A program made the position numbers and the translations under genes. Positions 45,606 to 54,157 of a stretch of DNA of 64,000 nucleotides are shown one piece after another (the first letter of the stretch is position 1; each line of letters begins with the position of its first letter). The notes beneath the pieces are model-generated. The model did not search any database and had not been told where the DNA came from. It saw only the letters and a program-made list of their open reading frames with translations. Source of the DNA: JALOOX01 sp964557955 (lineage in GTDB: Bacteria > Desulfobacterota > Syntrophobacteria > Syntrophobacterales > Syntrophobacteraceae); NCBI GenBank assembly GCA_964557955.1, contig CAZLCS010000017.1:33019-97018 (forward strand), read 5' to 3'.

Positions 45606-47801
45606 TTACCTGATGGCTGCCACCGCCCGGTTGTTGCTCTCGTCCAGCTCCTGGACCGCCTGTCCCGAGTCGACCACGGCGATCAGGTATTGCCCGGACA
45701 GTCCGCGCGCCTTGATGCTCAGCGAAACGTCCTTGCTGCCGCCCGCAGCCAGGCTGTCCACGGGCAGGGTCTTGATGAGGCTGACCGGATTCGCGCCGTC
45801 CGGCGAGAGGTAGACGGAAACCGTGAAGCTTCCCGCGGCGGCGTTGCCGAGATTCGCGACTTTGACCGTGCCCTGGAGCACCTGGCCGTTGTAGCTCGAC
45901 TTGGTCCAGCTGCCGATCAGGTCCACGAATGGCTTTTTGGTCACCGTGACCTGGCAGGCGCCCTCGGACTGGAGCCCGCTCGTGTCGGTCACCGTCAGGC
46001 TGAAGGTCAGCGCTTCCGAGGATGCCGCGATGTTCGGAGCCGTGAATTCGAGGGCTGGCAGGCTCGGGTCGGGCAGGGAGACCGGCGTCCCCTTGGTTTG
46101 CTTCCATCGATGGGAGACGATGCCGACGTCATCGGACGACTTCGTCCCGTCGAGGGTCACCCCCTCCCCTTCGTAGGCCGTCTGGTCCGGCCCCGGGTTC
46201 GCCACGGGGGGCTTGTCGACCCACGAGACATTCACGATGCAGGAGTCCACCGCCTTGAGGCCGTTCCGGTCCGTCACCGTGAGCTCGAAGACGAGCGATG
46301 CGCCTTCCGAGGCCACGTCGGGGGCCACGAAAGTGGCTGCGGCGAGCGTTGCCCCGTTCAGCTGCACCGCCGGGCCGCTCACCTGTTTCCACGCATACGA
46401 GCCGATGCCGTCGTCGGCATCGGTCGATCCGGAGCCGTCCAGGGTCACGTTGGTCCATTCATCCACGGTCTGGTCCGGCCCCGCGTTGGCCACGGGCGGG
46501 ATGTTGACCCAGGTCACGTTCACGATGCAGGTGTCGGAGGCCGTTGCCCCGAGCCCATCCGTCACCGTCACGCGGAAGGTCAGGGCCGCGCCTTCGGGTC
46601 CCACGTCGGGGGCCGTGAAAGTGGGGTCCGCCGCCGTCGTGCTCGAAAGCTGCACGACGGGTCCGCCTGTCTGCTCCCAGAGGTACGAGAGAGCACTGCC
46701 TTCGGCATCCCGCGAGTTGCTTCCCATTATAGTCACCAGAGCACCCTCGGCCACGGTCTGGTCGGGGCCCGCGTCGGCCACAGGCGGCTCGTTCAAGGTC
46801 TTGAAGCTCGCCGAAATGGTGTGTGCGCTCGTGACATTGGAGAAGGTGTAGCTGGTGAGAGCCCCCTGGGAGACGCCGTCCACCACCACATCGCTCACCG
46901 CATAGCCCGAAGCGGGGGCCATGCTGAAGGAGATGCTTCCGCCGTGGCTCACGGTCTGGTCCCCCGAAGGCGAAATGGTCCCTCCAGCTCCGCTGACTCC
47001 GGCCGTGATGGTGTAGGTCTTCTGGGCGAAGCTCGCCGTGATGGTGTGGTCGGCCGTTACGTTGTTGAAGGTGTAGCCGGTCAGAGCTCCCTTGGAGACG
47101 CCGTCCACGACGACATTCCCCACCTCATAGCCGGTATTGGGAGCGATGCTGAAAGAGAGGCTCCCGCCCTGGCTGACCGTCTGCGCCCCCGCAGGCGAGA
47201 TGGTTCCGCCCGACCCGCTGGACGCCGTGATGGTGTACGTCACGGGGGCAGGCTTGGCCGTGAAGGTGTAGGCGACCGTGTGGGGCGCCGTGACACTGGC
47301 GAAGGTGGTGCTCGCCAGTGCGCCCTGTGAAACGCCGTCCACCGCAACATCCCCCACCTCGTAGCCTTCGGCGGGGGTGCCGGTGAAGGTCTGGGTGGCT
47401 CCCGAAGTGATGAACACGGTCCCCGAAGGCGAAACGGAGCCGCCCGGACCGCTGGAAGCCGTGATGGTGTGGCAGAGGAGCTCCTCCGAAGGCGCGCTCT
47501 CCACGTTGGATGCGTTGTAGGCCGTGACGGCGAAGTAGTAGGTCTGCCCTTCGGCGAGGCCCGTCCACGTGTACGTGGTGACGTTCCCGACGTCCACGCT
47601 GCTCGCATAGCTCCGGCTCGCGTGGCCGTAGTAGAGCCGGTAGCCCGCCACCGGGTCCGTGTTGGCGTCCCAGGCCAGCGTCACCTCGGCCGCCTGGAGC
47701 GCTTGGGCGGCAAAAAAGAGAGAAAGCAGTGCGAAGAAACTGAAAACGAGGGTGTGACGACAGGTGCGGGCAAAACATTTGTGGAAAGGGTGTGAAGACA
47801 T
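45606..47801 (-). CDS. Secreted FnIII / InlB B-repeat-like / PKD / CARDB protein
   Basis: 731 aa. A signal peptide (VFSFFALLSLFFAAQALQAA) is followed by a FnIII-like domain (VTLAWDANTDPVAGYRLYYG). Three ~80-residue B-repeat-like domains come next (YTITASSGSGGTISPAGAQTV... VVDGVSKGALTGYTFNNVTADHTI), then three PKD-like domains (NEPPVADAGPDQTVAEG; NIPPVANAGPDQTVDEW; DKPPVANPGPDQTAYEG) and a C-terminal CARDB domain (VKVANLGNAAAGSFTVSVYLS). An extracellular adhesin or matrix protein is likely. Its 5' leader carries a c-di-GMP-I riboswitch and a hairpin that covers the ribosome site. No sorting tail is visible. Confidence 0.87.
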   Translation of the reverse strand: MSSHPFHKCFARTCRHTLVFSFFALLSLFFAAQALQAAEVTLAWDANTDPVAGYRLYYGHASRSYASSVDVGNVTTYTWTGLAEGQTYYFAVTAYNASNVESAPSEELLCHTITASSGPGGSVSPSGTVFITSGATQTFTGTPAEGYEVGDVAVDGVSQGALASTTFASVTAPHTVAYTFTAKPAPVTYTITASSGSGGTISPAGAQTVSQGGSLSFSIAPNTGYEVGNVVVDGVSKGALTGYTFNNVTADHTITASFAQKTYTITAGVSGAGGTISPSGDQTVSHGGSISFSMAPASGYAVSDVVVDGVSQGALTSYTFSNVTSAHTISASFKTLNEPPVADAGPDQTVAEGALVTIMGSNSRDAEGSALSYLWEQTGGPVVQLSSTTAADPTFTAPDVGPEGAALTFRVTVTDGLGATASDTCIVNVTWVNIPPVANAGPDQTVDEWTNVTLDGSGSTDADDGIGSYAWKQVSGPAVQLNGATLAAATFVAPDVASEGASLVFELTVTDRNGLKAVDSCIVNVSWVDKPPVANPGPDQTAYEGEGVTLDGTKSSDDVGIVSHRWKQTKGTPVSLPDPSLPALEFTAPNIAASSEALTFSLTVTDTSGLQSEGACQVTVTKKPFVDLIGSWTKSSYNGQVLQGTVKVANLGNAAAGSFTVSVYLSPDGANPVSLIKTLPVDSLAAGGSKDVSLSIKARGLSGQYLIAVVDSGQAVQELDESNNRAVAAIR

Positions 47802-47854
47802 TCCGGAACCTCCATGGATGAAGCCGCGGATGATGCAGCTTCATGGTTCCGGAA
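47801..47854 (-). promoter_or_regulatory. Leader hairpin overlapping the ribosome site (riboswitch expression platform)
   Basis: On -, TTCCGGAACCATGAAGC pairs with GCTTCAT and GGTTCCGGAA, giving a 17-bp stem with a 7-base bulge. The GGAGG ribosome site lies across bulge and stem immediately before ATG 47801. Closing it should block translation. Confidence 0.7.
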
Positions 47855-47924
47855 CGCGTAGCGCGCCGGCGGAGCCGGAAGGCAGCTCCCCAACGCGTTC
47901 AGTCGATTCGTTTCCCCCACCGCT

Positions 47925-48020
47925 GAATCAGCCCGGCAACCCTGCGACCGTATCCCGCTGCGACGGAACTTAGGCCAGTGGCTTTGCGTCCTGCCCTTTC
48001 GGACAGTTTGCCCTTGACAG
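47925..48020 (-). ncRNA. Cyclic di-GMP-I (GEMM-I) riboswitch
   Basis: The leader reads GGGCAAACTGTCCGAAAGGG then CAGGACGCAAAGCCACTGG, CCTAAG and finally GTCGCAGGGTTGCCGGG. These are the conserved blocks of the GEMM-I aptamer: the GGCAAAC strand, a GNRA tetraloop (GAAA) on P2, GACGCAAAGCC, and the tetraloop-receptor and P1-closing GGTTGCC. It lies ~125 bases upstream of the PKD-repeat gene start, with the translation-blocking hairpin between. Confidence 0.9.
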
Positions 48021-48086
48021 ACTGTAAATCTGTGAAATCGTAGTTCAGTTCGGTTGAACCATGAGGGTGCTTGAGGACTTTTTCAT

Positions 48087-48163
48087 TCACCGCAGAGGCG
48101 CAGAGACCGCAGAGATTTTTTCTGATGAGTTTCCTCTGTGTCCTCTGCGCCTCTGCGGTGAGA
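48087..48163. repeat. Gene-less palindrome with 9-bp periodic arms (CACCGCAGAG type)
   Basis: TCACCGCAGAGGCGCAGAGA and CCTCTGCGCCTCTGCGGTGA are nearly perfect inverted arms around a ~25-bp spacer. MITE copy F starts 9 bases to the right. Confidence 0.7.
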
Positions 48164-48171
48164 TCTCTCTA

Positions 48172-48320
48172 AGTACAGTTTCACAGAAGAGTATGTCCGT
48201 TTTCACCTCGTCATGCCGGCAGTCTTTTGGCCGGCATCCAGTTTCTTTTGTGGATTCCGGCTTGAGAACCGCCGGAATGACGACCCAAGTATTGGACACT
48301 CAATTGTGTGGAGATGTACT
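48172..48320. repeat. ~149-bp MITE-like repeat (copy F)
   Basis: AGTACA at the left end and TGTACT at the right, with GCCGGCAGTCTTTTGGCCGGC and ATTCCGGCTTGAGAACCGCCGG hairpins. The right end GTGTGGAGATGTACT is complementary to the left end of copy D. Confidence 0.75.
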
Positions 48321-48374
48321 GGCGCGGCATCTGGGGTGCCAGCGTGCTCAGGCTGCCGGCAGGCTTGTGAGCTT

Positions 48375-48956
48375 TCAACGTTCAGGGGTTGTTGCCTGGT
48401 CCAGCCAGAGGTTATTCAGCTCAAACTCGATATCGGCGAACGGTTCCGCCCGCACGCGGTCATCCTCGGCAAAGGCCGCCGAAAAGAACCATCTGCCGTC
48501 GGACAGGATGAAGACATCCAGGGTCCTGGCGGCGGGGTCCACGAGCCACAGGTAAGGCACCCCATACCGGGCGTAGACGGGCATCTTGCGGACCTTGTCC
48601 AGGCGCGCCGTTCGCGGTGAGAGAACCTCGCACACCCAGTCCGGGGAAACCGAAATCCAGTTCTCTTTGGCGACCCCCGGGAAGCGCTCCCGCTTCCAGC
48701 CCGCCAGGTCCGGGACCAGCAGGTTTTCCCCCAGGAGGATTTCGGTCTCATCCATAATGACCCATCCACCCGGCCCCCCCCGGCCGAAGTGATACGCCGG
48801 TCCGACCTCAAACCCCAGGACCGAAGCCGCATGAGTGTGCCGGCTCGACGGTCGGGGCGTCGAGTAGATTTCCCCGTCGATGATCTCCCCGGTCATGTTT
48901 TCCGGGAGCGCATGCAGATCTTCGTAGGTAGCCGGTTTCTTGACCGGTTCTCCCAT
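48375..48956 (-). CDS. Uma2 (DUF820)-family nuclease-like protein, copy 2
   Basis: 193 aa with a GAGGAGGACC ribosome site upstream. Same architecture as copy 1: ATYEDLHALPENMTGEIIDGEIY, GGPGGWVIMDETEI, LLVPDLAGWKRERFPG, CEVLSPRTARLDKVRKMPVYARYGVPYLWLVDP. The acidic and lysine residues of the PD-(D/E)XK pattern are kept. Roughly half of the residues match copy 1 by eye. Confidence 0.88.
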   Translation of the reverse strand: MGEPVKKPATYEDLHALPENMTGEIIDGEIYSTPRPSSRHTHAASVLGFEVGPAYHFGRGGPGGWVIMDETEILLGENLLVPDLAGWKRERFPGVAKENWISVSPDWVCEVLSPRTARLDKVRKMPVYARYGVPYLWLVDPAARTLDVFILSDGRWFFSAAFAEDDRVRAEPFADIEFELNNLWLDQATTPER

Positions 48957-49454
48957 TTCGGTCCTCCTCCGGTTCGTCTGGTCCGTCGCGGTTCATGCAC
49001 CGCGGCCAATGCCAAAGCGCGCGTCAAAAGATATACGGGTAGAGGATGAGATCTTGCGCTTTGTGAAGGTCTTCTGGATTCCGGCTTGAAGACTGCCGGA
49101 ATGACGTCTGAGGCGTAATCTGCTTCCGCCGTGCCGGCGAAGCTTGACCCGGCATTCTTCGGGCCGGGGAGCCGGCATCCAGGGTATTATTCGCAGAAGC
49201 GCGATGCCTTGACCTCAACAAAGAATAACACGCCCGGCGGCCCCGAGCCAGTACCTTTGCGGTTTGGCAGGGAGAAGGCGAGACGACAGGATTCCCGGAG
49301 ATGAACAAGCTGGAACGAGAGCGGGCGGGAGGATGCCATGGGTGTACTGAGGGAACTCCTGTACACGCATCGGTGCACAGTGCACTTCGCGTTCTTGGCG
49401 TCTTTGCGGTGACAGGTCTTGAGGCGCGGCATCTGGGGTGCCCGTGCGTTCAGG
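48957..49454. other. Intergenic stretch with REP-like hairpins
   Basis: No gene supported. 49065-49110 (ATTCCGGCTTGAAGACTGCCGGAAT) and 49125-49185 (GCCGGCGAAGCTTGACCCGGC) carry hairpins like the inner parts of the MITE family, but without its ends. GCGGCATCTGGGGTGCC at ~49430 repeats ~48325. Confidence 0.5.
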
Positions 49455-49895
49455 TCACCCGTCGGCCCGGGGACCCTCGGCACGTATGGCTTCGAGCACC
49501 GCATCCCTGAACTGAATAAAGTCGTCGAGATGCTTCCTCAGGATTGTGATGACAATGGCTGAATCCACGCGATCGTAATGATGGACGACGACGTTCCTGA
49601 ACTTGGCCATCTTCTCCATAATTTTTCCGAGGTCGTCATCGAGTATCCCTCCTTCAACGAGCACCCGAAAAGTGTCGGCATAGCTCACGGGGATGCGCAA
49701 TCGCCTGTCGGAGACAAGGTGCCCGGAGATATCGATGCAGAGCTCGATCATGATCTGAAGGGTTCTTTCGACGATGCGCTGCGCTTTCCAGTCAGCGGAG
49801 TAGTCGGCGACGGAAAGAGTGGCGAATTCGCGGACCTGTCCAAGATACTCCTCCAACTGGGTGAGCTTCCGCAGGATCAGCACCTCGTCAACCAA
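49455..49895 (-). CDS. hepT: HepT-family toxin (DUF86, HEPN RNase)
   Basis: ~146 aa from TTG 49895, which follows AGGAGG by 7 bases; the longer reading overlaps mntA. Helical HEPN fold with the RX4-6H motif as RNVVVHHYDRVD near residue 112. Known HepT proteins are RNases neutralised by MntA-mediated AMPylation of the Tyr in this motif, which is present here (HHYDR). It overlaps mntA by 8 bases. Confidence 0.85.
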   Translation of the reverse strand: MVDEVLILRKLTQLEEYLGQVREFATLSVADYSADWKAQRIVERTLQIMIELCIDISGHLVSDRRLRIPVSYADTFRVLVEGGILDDDLGKIMEKMAKFRNVVVHHYDRVDSAIVITILRKHLDDFIQFRDAVLEAIRAEGPRADG

Positions 49896-50316
49896 GGGAG
49901 AACCTCCTGTGCAGGATGGCCTCTTCAAAGCGGGAGAAGTCGAAATACTCCCTGAGAACCAGGGATTCGAAGGCATGCCTCAGGTGGGGCGCCCGATCCA
50001 GGAGGAGGCGATTGCAGCGCACAACCCTTGCCTGGAGCGGCAGAGGAGCACCGTTCAGCACAACAACGTCCACACGATCCGTCCCCAGGGCGAGCATGAG
50101 CCCGGCCGCCAGGTCCAGCTTCACCTCGCCGGAATCCGCCCCTTCCTTCAGATAAACCGCCACATCGATGTCGCTGAGCGGTCCTGCCGTTCCCCTGGCG
50201 AGGCTGCCGAAAAGATAGGCGAAAAGCACCGAGGGGGATGCTGCGAGGACGGCTCCGGCCTGCTCGACCGTCACCTCGACATCGCTCGCTGGCCCCGGTC
50301 CTTTCTTCATGCCCAT
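49888..50316 (-). CDS. mntA: MntA-family nucleotidyltransferase antitoxin
   Basis: 142 aa from ATG 50316 behind AGAGGAGC. Minimal nucleotidyltransferase: the GSX10DXD motif is GSLARGTAGPLSDIDVAV near 45-62, and a further Asp lies in TDRVDVVVLN near 90. It AMPylates and inactivates HepT in characterised pairs. It is upstream of and coupled to hepT. The preceding 50317-50834 shows no gene. Confidence 0.88.
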   Translation of the reverse strand: MGMKKGPGPASDVEVTVEQAGAVLAASPSVLFAYLFGSLARGTAGPLSDIDVAVYLKEGADSGEVKLDLAAGLMLALGTDRVDVVVLNGAPLPLQARVVRCNRLLLDRAPHLRHAFESLVLREYFDFSRFEEAILHRRFSLG

Positions 50317-50834
50317 GCTCCTCTTCTGGAGTCGGAAGCCCGAATATGGAAAGACCGGTGTCGCCGTTCGGCATGGTCCTCCCGTTTTCACAGCTCTCCA
50401 TCGACTTCGCTTTCGAAATTCAGTGTGTACCCGGCCCTGGATTCGATCACCGCTCCAGTGCCTTGTTTCTAGCGACGACAGGCCGGCCTGTCAACGTGCG
50501 AATGGACATGAAGCCGCGCCCGGCCCGCCACAACACCTCATCCGTCTGAGGGGCCCTGGAGTCCCGGATTCGCTCATACTGTACCCTCCCGAATGTTTGG
50601 TGGTCCCTTGGGGGGGAAGCTTGAATACCGGCTTATAATGCAGGCTCGAGACCAAATGGTGAGGGCGCAAGCATCCCCCTCAGGGCCAAAGAACGGCTTC
50701 AGCTTGAACTTTTTATATGTAGCTTCAGCCACTTGCCCAGGTCCGGGACTGTTGGTCGCGGACAGCTTGTCAGCATCGATGCTTTCGGCTATTATGCATT
50801 CGAATAGAATATTGGCCGAAAGAAAGGGGTCGCC

Positions 50835-52058
50835 TTGTACGTTCCGAGAACGCTCGAAGCCTTTTTCAGAAAAGCCGCCTCCCAGTTCCCCGTGATGCTG
50901 GTCACGGGTGCGAGACAGGTGGGAAAGACCACCTTCCTCGAGCACATGAGCCAGGAAGGAAGGACTTATGTAACCCTGGACGATCCCCTGGTCCTCAGTC
51001 TGGCCAGGGAGGACCCCGCCCTCTTCATGCAGCGGTTCAGGCCGCCGCTCTTTGTGGATGAAATCCAGTATGCGCCCGGGCTCCTCCCGCACATCAAGAT
51101 GGAAGTGGACCGCCGGCGCGAGCCCGGCCTGTTCTGGCTCACGGGATCCCAGCGGTTTCACATGATGCGCGGAGTGTCCGAGTCCCTGGCCGGAAGGGTC
51201 GGCATCGTTCAGCTGCTGGGGCTTTCCAGGATGGAAATCCTGGGGCGCGGTCCCGATTCCAGGCCCTTCGTGCCCACACCGGAGGAGCTCGAACAGCGCA
51301 TGCCCGAAGGGGGTGGGCTTTCGCTCCAGGAGCTCTACAGGAGAATCTGGCGGGGGTCTTTTCCTCGCCTCGCGCTTTCGGAAGACCTGGACCGCGACCT
51401 GTTTTACAGTTCGTACGTACAGACCTACCTCGAGCGCGATGTCCGTGACCTGGCGCGGGTCGGGGATGAGATGTCCTTCCTCCGTTTTCTGCGCGCCGCC
51501 GCCGCCCGGTCGGGCCGGCTTCTGAACATGGCCGAACTGGCGAGAGATGCCGCCGTTGCCCCGAATACCGCCAGGAGCTGGATTTCCATCCTGGAAGCCT
51601 CCGGCGTCGTGTATCTGCTCGAACCCTACCACACCAACGTCACCAAGCGCCTCATCAAAGCCCCGAAGCTCTACTTTCTCGATACGGGTCTCTGCGCCTG
51701 GCTTACCCAGTGGACCAGTCCCGAAACCCTCGAGGCGGGGGCCATGTCCGGCGCCATCCTGGAGACCTGGATCCTCTCGGAGATCCTCAAGACCTGGTGG
51801 CACAGCGGCCGCCAAGCTCCATTCTTCTTCTACCGCGACAAGGACGGGAAAGAAATCGATCTGCTCATGGTGAGAGACGGGACGCTCTATCCCCTGGAGC
51901 TCAAAAAGAGCGCCTCCCCGAGCCGGGAAGACGTCCGGCACTTCGGGCTGCTGGAGAAGCTCGGGATGCCCGTCGGTCCGGGCGGCGTCCTTTGTCTCAT
52001 TTCGCAGCTGCTGCCGCTCACCACCGCCACCTGGGCCATTCCCGTCGGCGCCGTTTAG
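50835..52058 (+). CDS. AAA-type ATPase with DUF4143 domain
   Basis: 407 aa from TTG 50835 behind AAAGGGG. The N-terminal AAA_14 domain has Walker A GARQVGKTT (~26-34), Walker B LFVDEIQ (~72-78) and sensor-like LTGSQRFHMM. The DUF4143 domain (residues ~200-390) has YVQTYLERDVRDLARVGD, a winged-helix-like AELARDAAVAPNTARSWISILEASGVVYLLEPY and a nuclease-like KEIDLLMVRDGTLYPLELKKS at the end. The physiological role of this widespread accessory family is unknown. Confidence 0.87.
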   Translation: MYVPRTLEAFFRKAASQFPVMLVTGARQVGKTTFLEHMSQEGRTYVTLDDPLVLSLAREDPALFMQRFRPPLFVDEIQYAPGLLPHIKMEVDRRREPGLFWLTGSQRFHMMRGVSESLAGRVGIVQLLGLSRMEILGRGPDSRPFVPTPEELEQRMPEGGGLSLQELYRRIWRGSFPRLALSEDLDRDLFYSSYVQTYLERDVRDLARVGDEMSFLRFLRAAAARSGRLLNMAELARDAAVAPNTARSWISILEASGVVYLLEPYHTNVTKRLIKAPKLYFLDTGLCAWLTQWTSPETLEAGAMSGAILETWILSEILKTWWHSGRQAPFFFYRDKDGKEIDLLMVRDGTLYPLELKKSASPSREDVRHFGLLEKLGMPVGPGGVLCLISQLLPLTTATWAIPVGAV

Positions 52059-52087
52059 AGCGCCCCGCCCCGGCGTGTGAGGTTTTC

Positions 52088-52163
52088 TTCACCGCAAGGG
52101 CGCAAAGGACACAACGTTGAATTCCCCCGGTTTTCTTCGCGCTCTTCGTGACTTTGTGGTGAA
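52088..52163. repeat. Gene-less palindrome, degraded (CACCGCAAGG / TTTGTGGTGA)
   Basis: Left arm TTCACCGCAAGGGCGCAAAG; right arm TTCGCGCTCTTCGTGACTTT then GTGGTGAA. Mismatched but of the same design as the other palindromes. Confidence 0.5.
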
Positions 52164-52315
52164 AAGGTTCGGGTTCTTCTGAGAACTGTTGGCCTGGATC
52201 TGTTGGCCTGGATCTTGAGTCAAGGTGTCTGATAGAGGATAATGGTAAGAAAGTCCTCCCCGATCATGACGGAACAGGGGCGCCTGCATCCAAGCCTTTG
52301 GGGGTGGAGATTTGA

Positions 52316-52735
52316 GATGTCGAATCCTGCGGAAAGAAGGGCGACGTACGAGGATCTTCTCGATGTCCCCGAAGCATTGGACGGGAGAGATTGTCGACGG
52401 TGAGCTGATCGTCACGCCCAGGCAGTCAAGGAGCCATGTTTTCGCCACGACAGCGCTGGGGCATAAAGTGACGGGGCCTTACCAGTTTGGGGAAGGAGAC
52501 GGTCCCGGCGGGTGGATCATCCTCATCGGGCCGGAAATTGGCCTGGCGGGAAATGTGCTGGTGCCGGATCTCGCGGGCTGGTGCAGGGAGCGATTCCCGG
52601 TCTCCGAGGATCAGAACTGGATTTCGGTCTGCCCCGACTGGGTCTGCGAGGTTCTCTCAGCCGGCACGGCCAGGACCGATAAAACCGACAAGATGCCCAT
52701 TTATGCACTCCAAGGGGTTTCTTATATCTCTGGCT
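52316..52735 (+). pseudogene. Uma2-family gene, frameshifted and truncated (copy 3)
   Basis: ATG 52316 opens MSNPAERRATYEDLLDVPEALDG, then the frame breaks near 52380 and stops at a TGA. The rest continues in another frame: GEIVDGELIVTPRQSRSH, LVPDLAGWCRERFP, CEVLSAGTARTDKTDKMPIYALQGVSY. The final ~60 residues (LWLVDP and the tail) are missing, replaced by a terminator hairpin. The leader (TTGAGTCA...GATAATGGT) resembles that of copy 1. Confidence 0.8.
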
Positions 52736-52745
52736 TTCTGCTGGC

Positions 52746-52781
52746 GCAAAGAAACAGGCCACTTAGGGCCTGTTTCTTTGC
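52746..52781. terminator. Bidirectional rho-independent terminator
   Basis: GCAAAGAAACAGGCC / GGCCTGTTTCTTTGC is a perfect 15-bp stem with a 6-nt loop, U-rich on both strands. It serves the first PEP-CTERM gene (on -). Confidence 0.8.
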
Positions 52782-52799
52782 GGAGGAATTTCGAAAAAG

Positions 52800-53534
52800 C
52801 TATTTCCTGCTCTTTCTCCTGAGTCTGACTGATGCAAGTCCCATCAGACCACTACCGATCAGGATCAAAGTACCTGGCTCAGGAACCGGTGTGCCGACTG
52901 ACGATCCGCTCAGATCACCATCTAAGCTAGGGTTGCCATTGGGGCTGATGTTTTGAAATTTCAGCCCCCAGTCATCAATAACTGAACCCCAAGTCTTTGT
53001 CTCTAAAGTGATAATCAATGTTGCCATGGTTGCATAAAGGTTCTCCCCACTTACACCGATGCTCTCCGGGTTGACCAAACCATATTGAACACCGTGGTTA
53101 GTGTTAGGAACAAGGTCAAAGCTCAGCCCTCCTCCAGTAAAACTACCCAATCCCCAGTGCGACGTAATGTCAACCTGCGTAGAGCCGATCACGGGCTCTG
53201 CATTCTCATCGAACGGATCCATCGGTTGGTCTGTAACATATGCCAATAACTGCCAGCCACCATCAGCAACATCCTCAAGTGTTATTCCAGTGCCTAGTCC
53301 TATACCTATTTGAGTTATAGCTGATAAGTCATCTGATGTATTGTAAATGTTTATGGTGAGCGTGGTGGTTCCACCGCCACTATACGTTAAGTAAGCGGTT
53401 ACCCAGTCATAAGTGTTAGTCTCATCGTATGCACCGTCAAAATAAATAGGGTTGGCATTAGCAGGTACCGAAACGGCGAGACCAGCCAAAAGGAACACTA
53501 GGAATACGATTCTAAACATCGAGGTCTTCTTCAT
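52800..53534 (-). CDS. PEP-CTERM sorting-domain protein 1
   Basis: 244 aa. A signal peptide (IVFLVFLLAGLAVSVPANA) precedes a beta-rich secreted domain (YFDGAYDETNTYDWVTAYLTYSGGGTTTLTI) with no known fold that I can name. The C-terminus is a full PEP-CTERM signal: VPEPGTLILIGSGLMGLASV followed by RLRRKSRK. Such proteins are cut by exosortase and delivered to the envelope with EPS. A candidate sigma-54 promoter lies at 53633-53648. Confidence 0.9.
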   Translation of the reverse strand: MKKTSMFRIVFLVFLLAGLAVSVPANANPIYFDGAYDETNTYDWVTAYLTYSGGGTTTLTINIYNTSDDLSAITQIGIGLGTGITLEDVADGGWQLLAYVTDQPMDPFDENAEPVIGSTQVDITSHWGLGSFTGGGLSFDLVPNTNHGVQYGLVNPESIGVSGENLYATMATLIITLETKTWGSVIDDWGLKFQNISPNGNPSLDGDLSGSSVGTPVPEPGTLILIGSGLMGLASVRLRRKSRK

Positions 53535-53632
53535 GACTCACCTCCACCCCCCACCTTTGGGGATTCGACCAATAGCGTGTTAATAATCCTGGAATGGGTT
53601 CACCGGGAGGGCAAACCGCCGCTTACTTTTCA

Positions 53633-53648
53633 GGCAAACTATGCGCCA
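53633..53648 (-). promoter_or_regulatory. Candidate sigma-54 promoter of PEP-CTERM gene 1
   Basis: TGGCGCATAGTTTGCC: GG/GC spacing correct, one mismatch to TGGCAC-N5-TTGC. It is about 100 bases upstream of the start codon. Nothing else is found in 53649-54060. Confidence 0.65.
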
Positions 53649-54063
53649 AGAGTCCCTCTGGTCCGCAGGCTGATTTCCTGAAGCATGCAAGTAACTAATA
53701 TTATAACATAATTTCTAGGAGGTTTGGGTTTGAGGCGGACGGTCTCAGATTTTGATGTGTGATACCAAGGTCCTGATGGGATGAAGTTGTGTAAAGACTC
53801 CCGACAAAGATCTGGCAAATCCTATAAAGTGAGTAGGTGGTAATCTAAAATAGCAAGTAATCAAATTAGATAGACCTCATACTCTTTTTGACCAAAAAGT
53901 GTAATCCATCCCGACGAACGGGCCCTTTGCTGAATGGGGGCAGAACACTTTGACTCCACCACGGTGGCAAAAACGATAGCCTCCCCAAGTCATGCATCAT
54001 TGCCAAAAGAACACCGAACATCGACAAGAGAGGATCGCATGAAGTTCGCGGTGCACATAGAAA

Positions 54064-54096
54064 GATAAAAAGAGGAGGTGCGGAGAAAGCACCTCC
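54064..54096 (-). terminator. Rho-independent terminator of PEP-CTERM gene 2
   Basis: On -, GGAGGTGC / GCACCTCC with a 7-nt loop and then TCTTTTTAT, about 60 bases past the stop. Confidence 0.85.
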
Positions 54097-54157
54097 CCTT
54101 TGGTGAGTCCGATGTAAGCGCATTGGAAAGCTTAGACGGGAAATCGCCGAGAGTGGC

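Noticed and set aside
45054..47330. 758-codon open frame on +
   Set aside because: It runs antisense to the PKD-repeat gene and through the Uma2 gene in a wrong frame; the product is low-complexity, Arg/Gly-rich and resembles no protein family.
53605..53660. Second c-di-GMP riboswitch suggested by GGGCAAACC
   Set aside because: The GACGCAAAGCC block and closing strand are missing and the motif is on the strand opposite to the gene.
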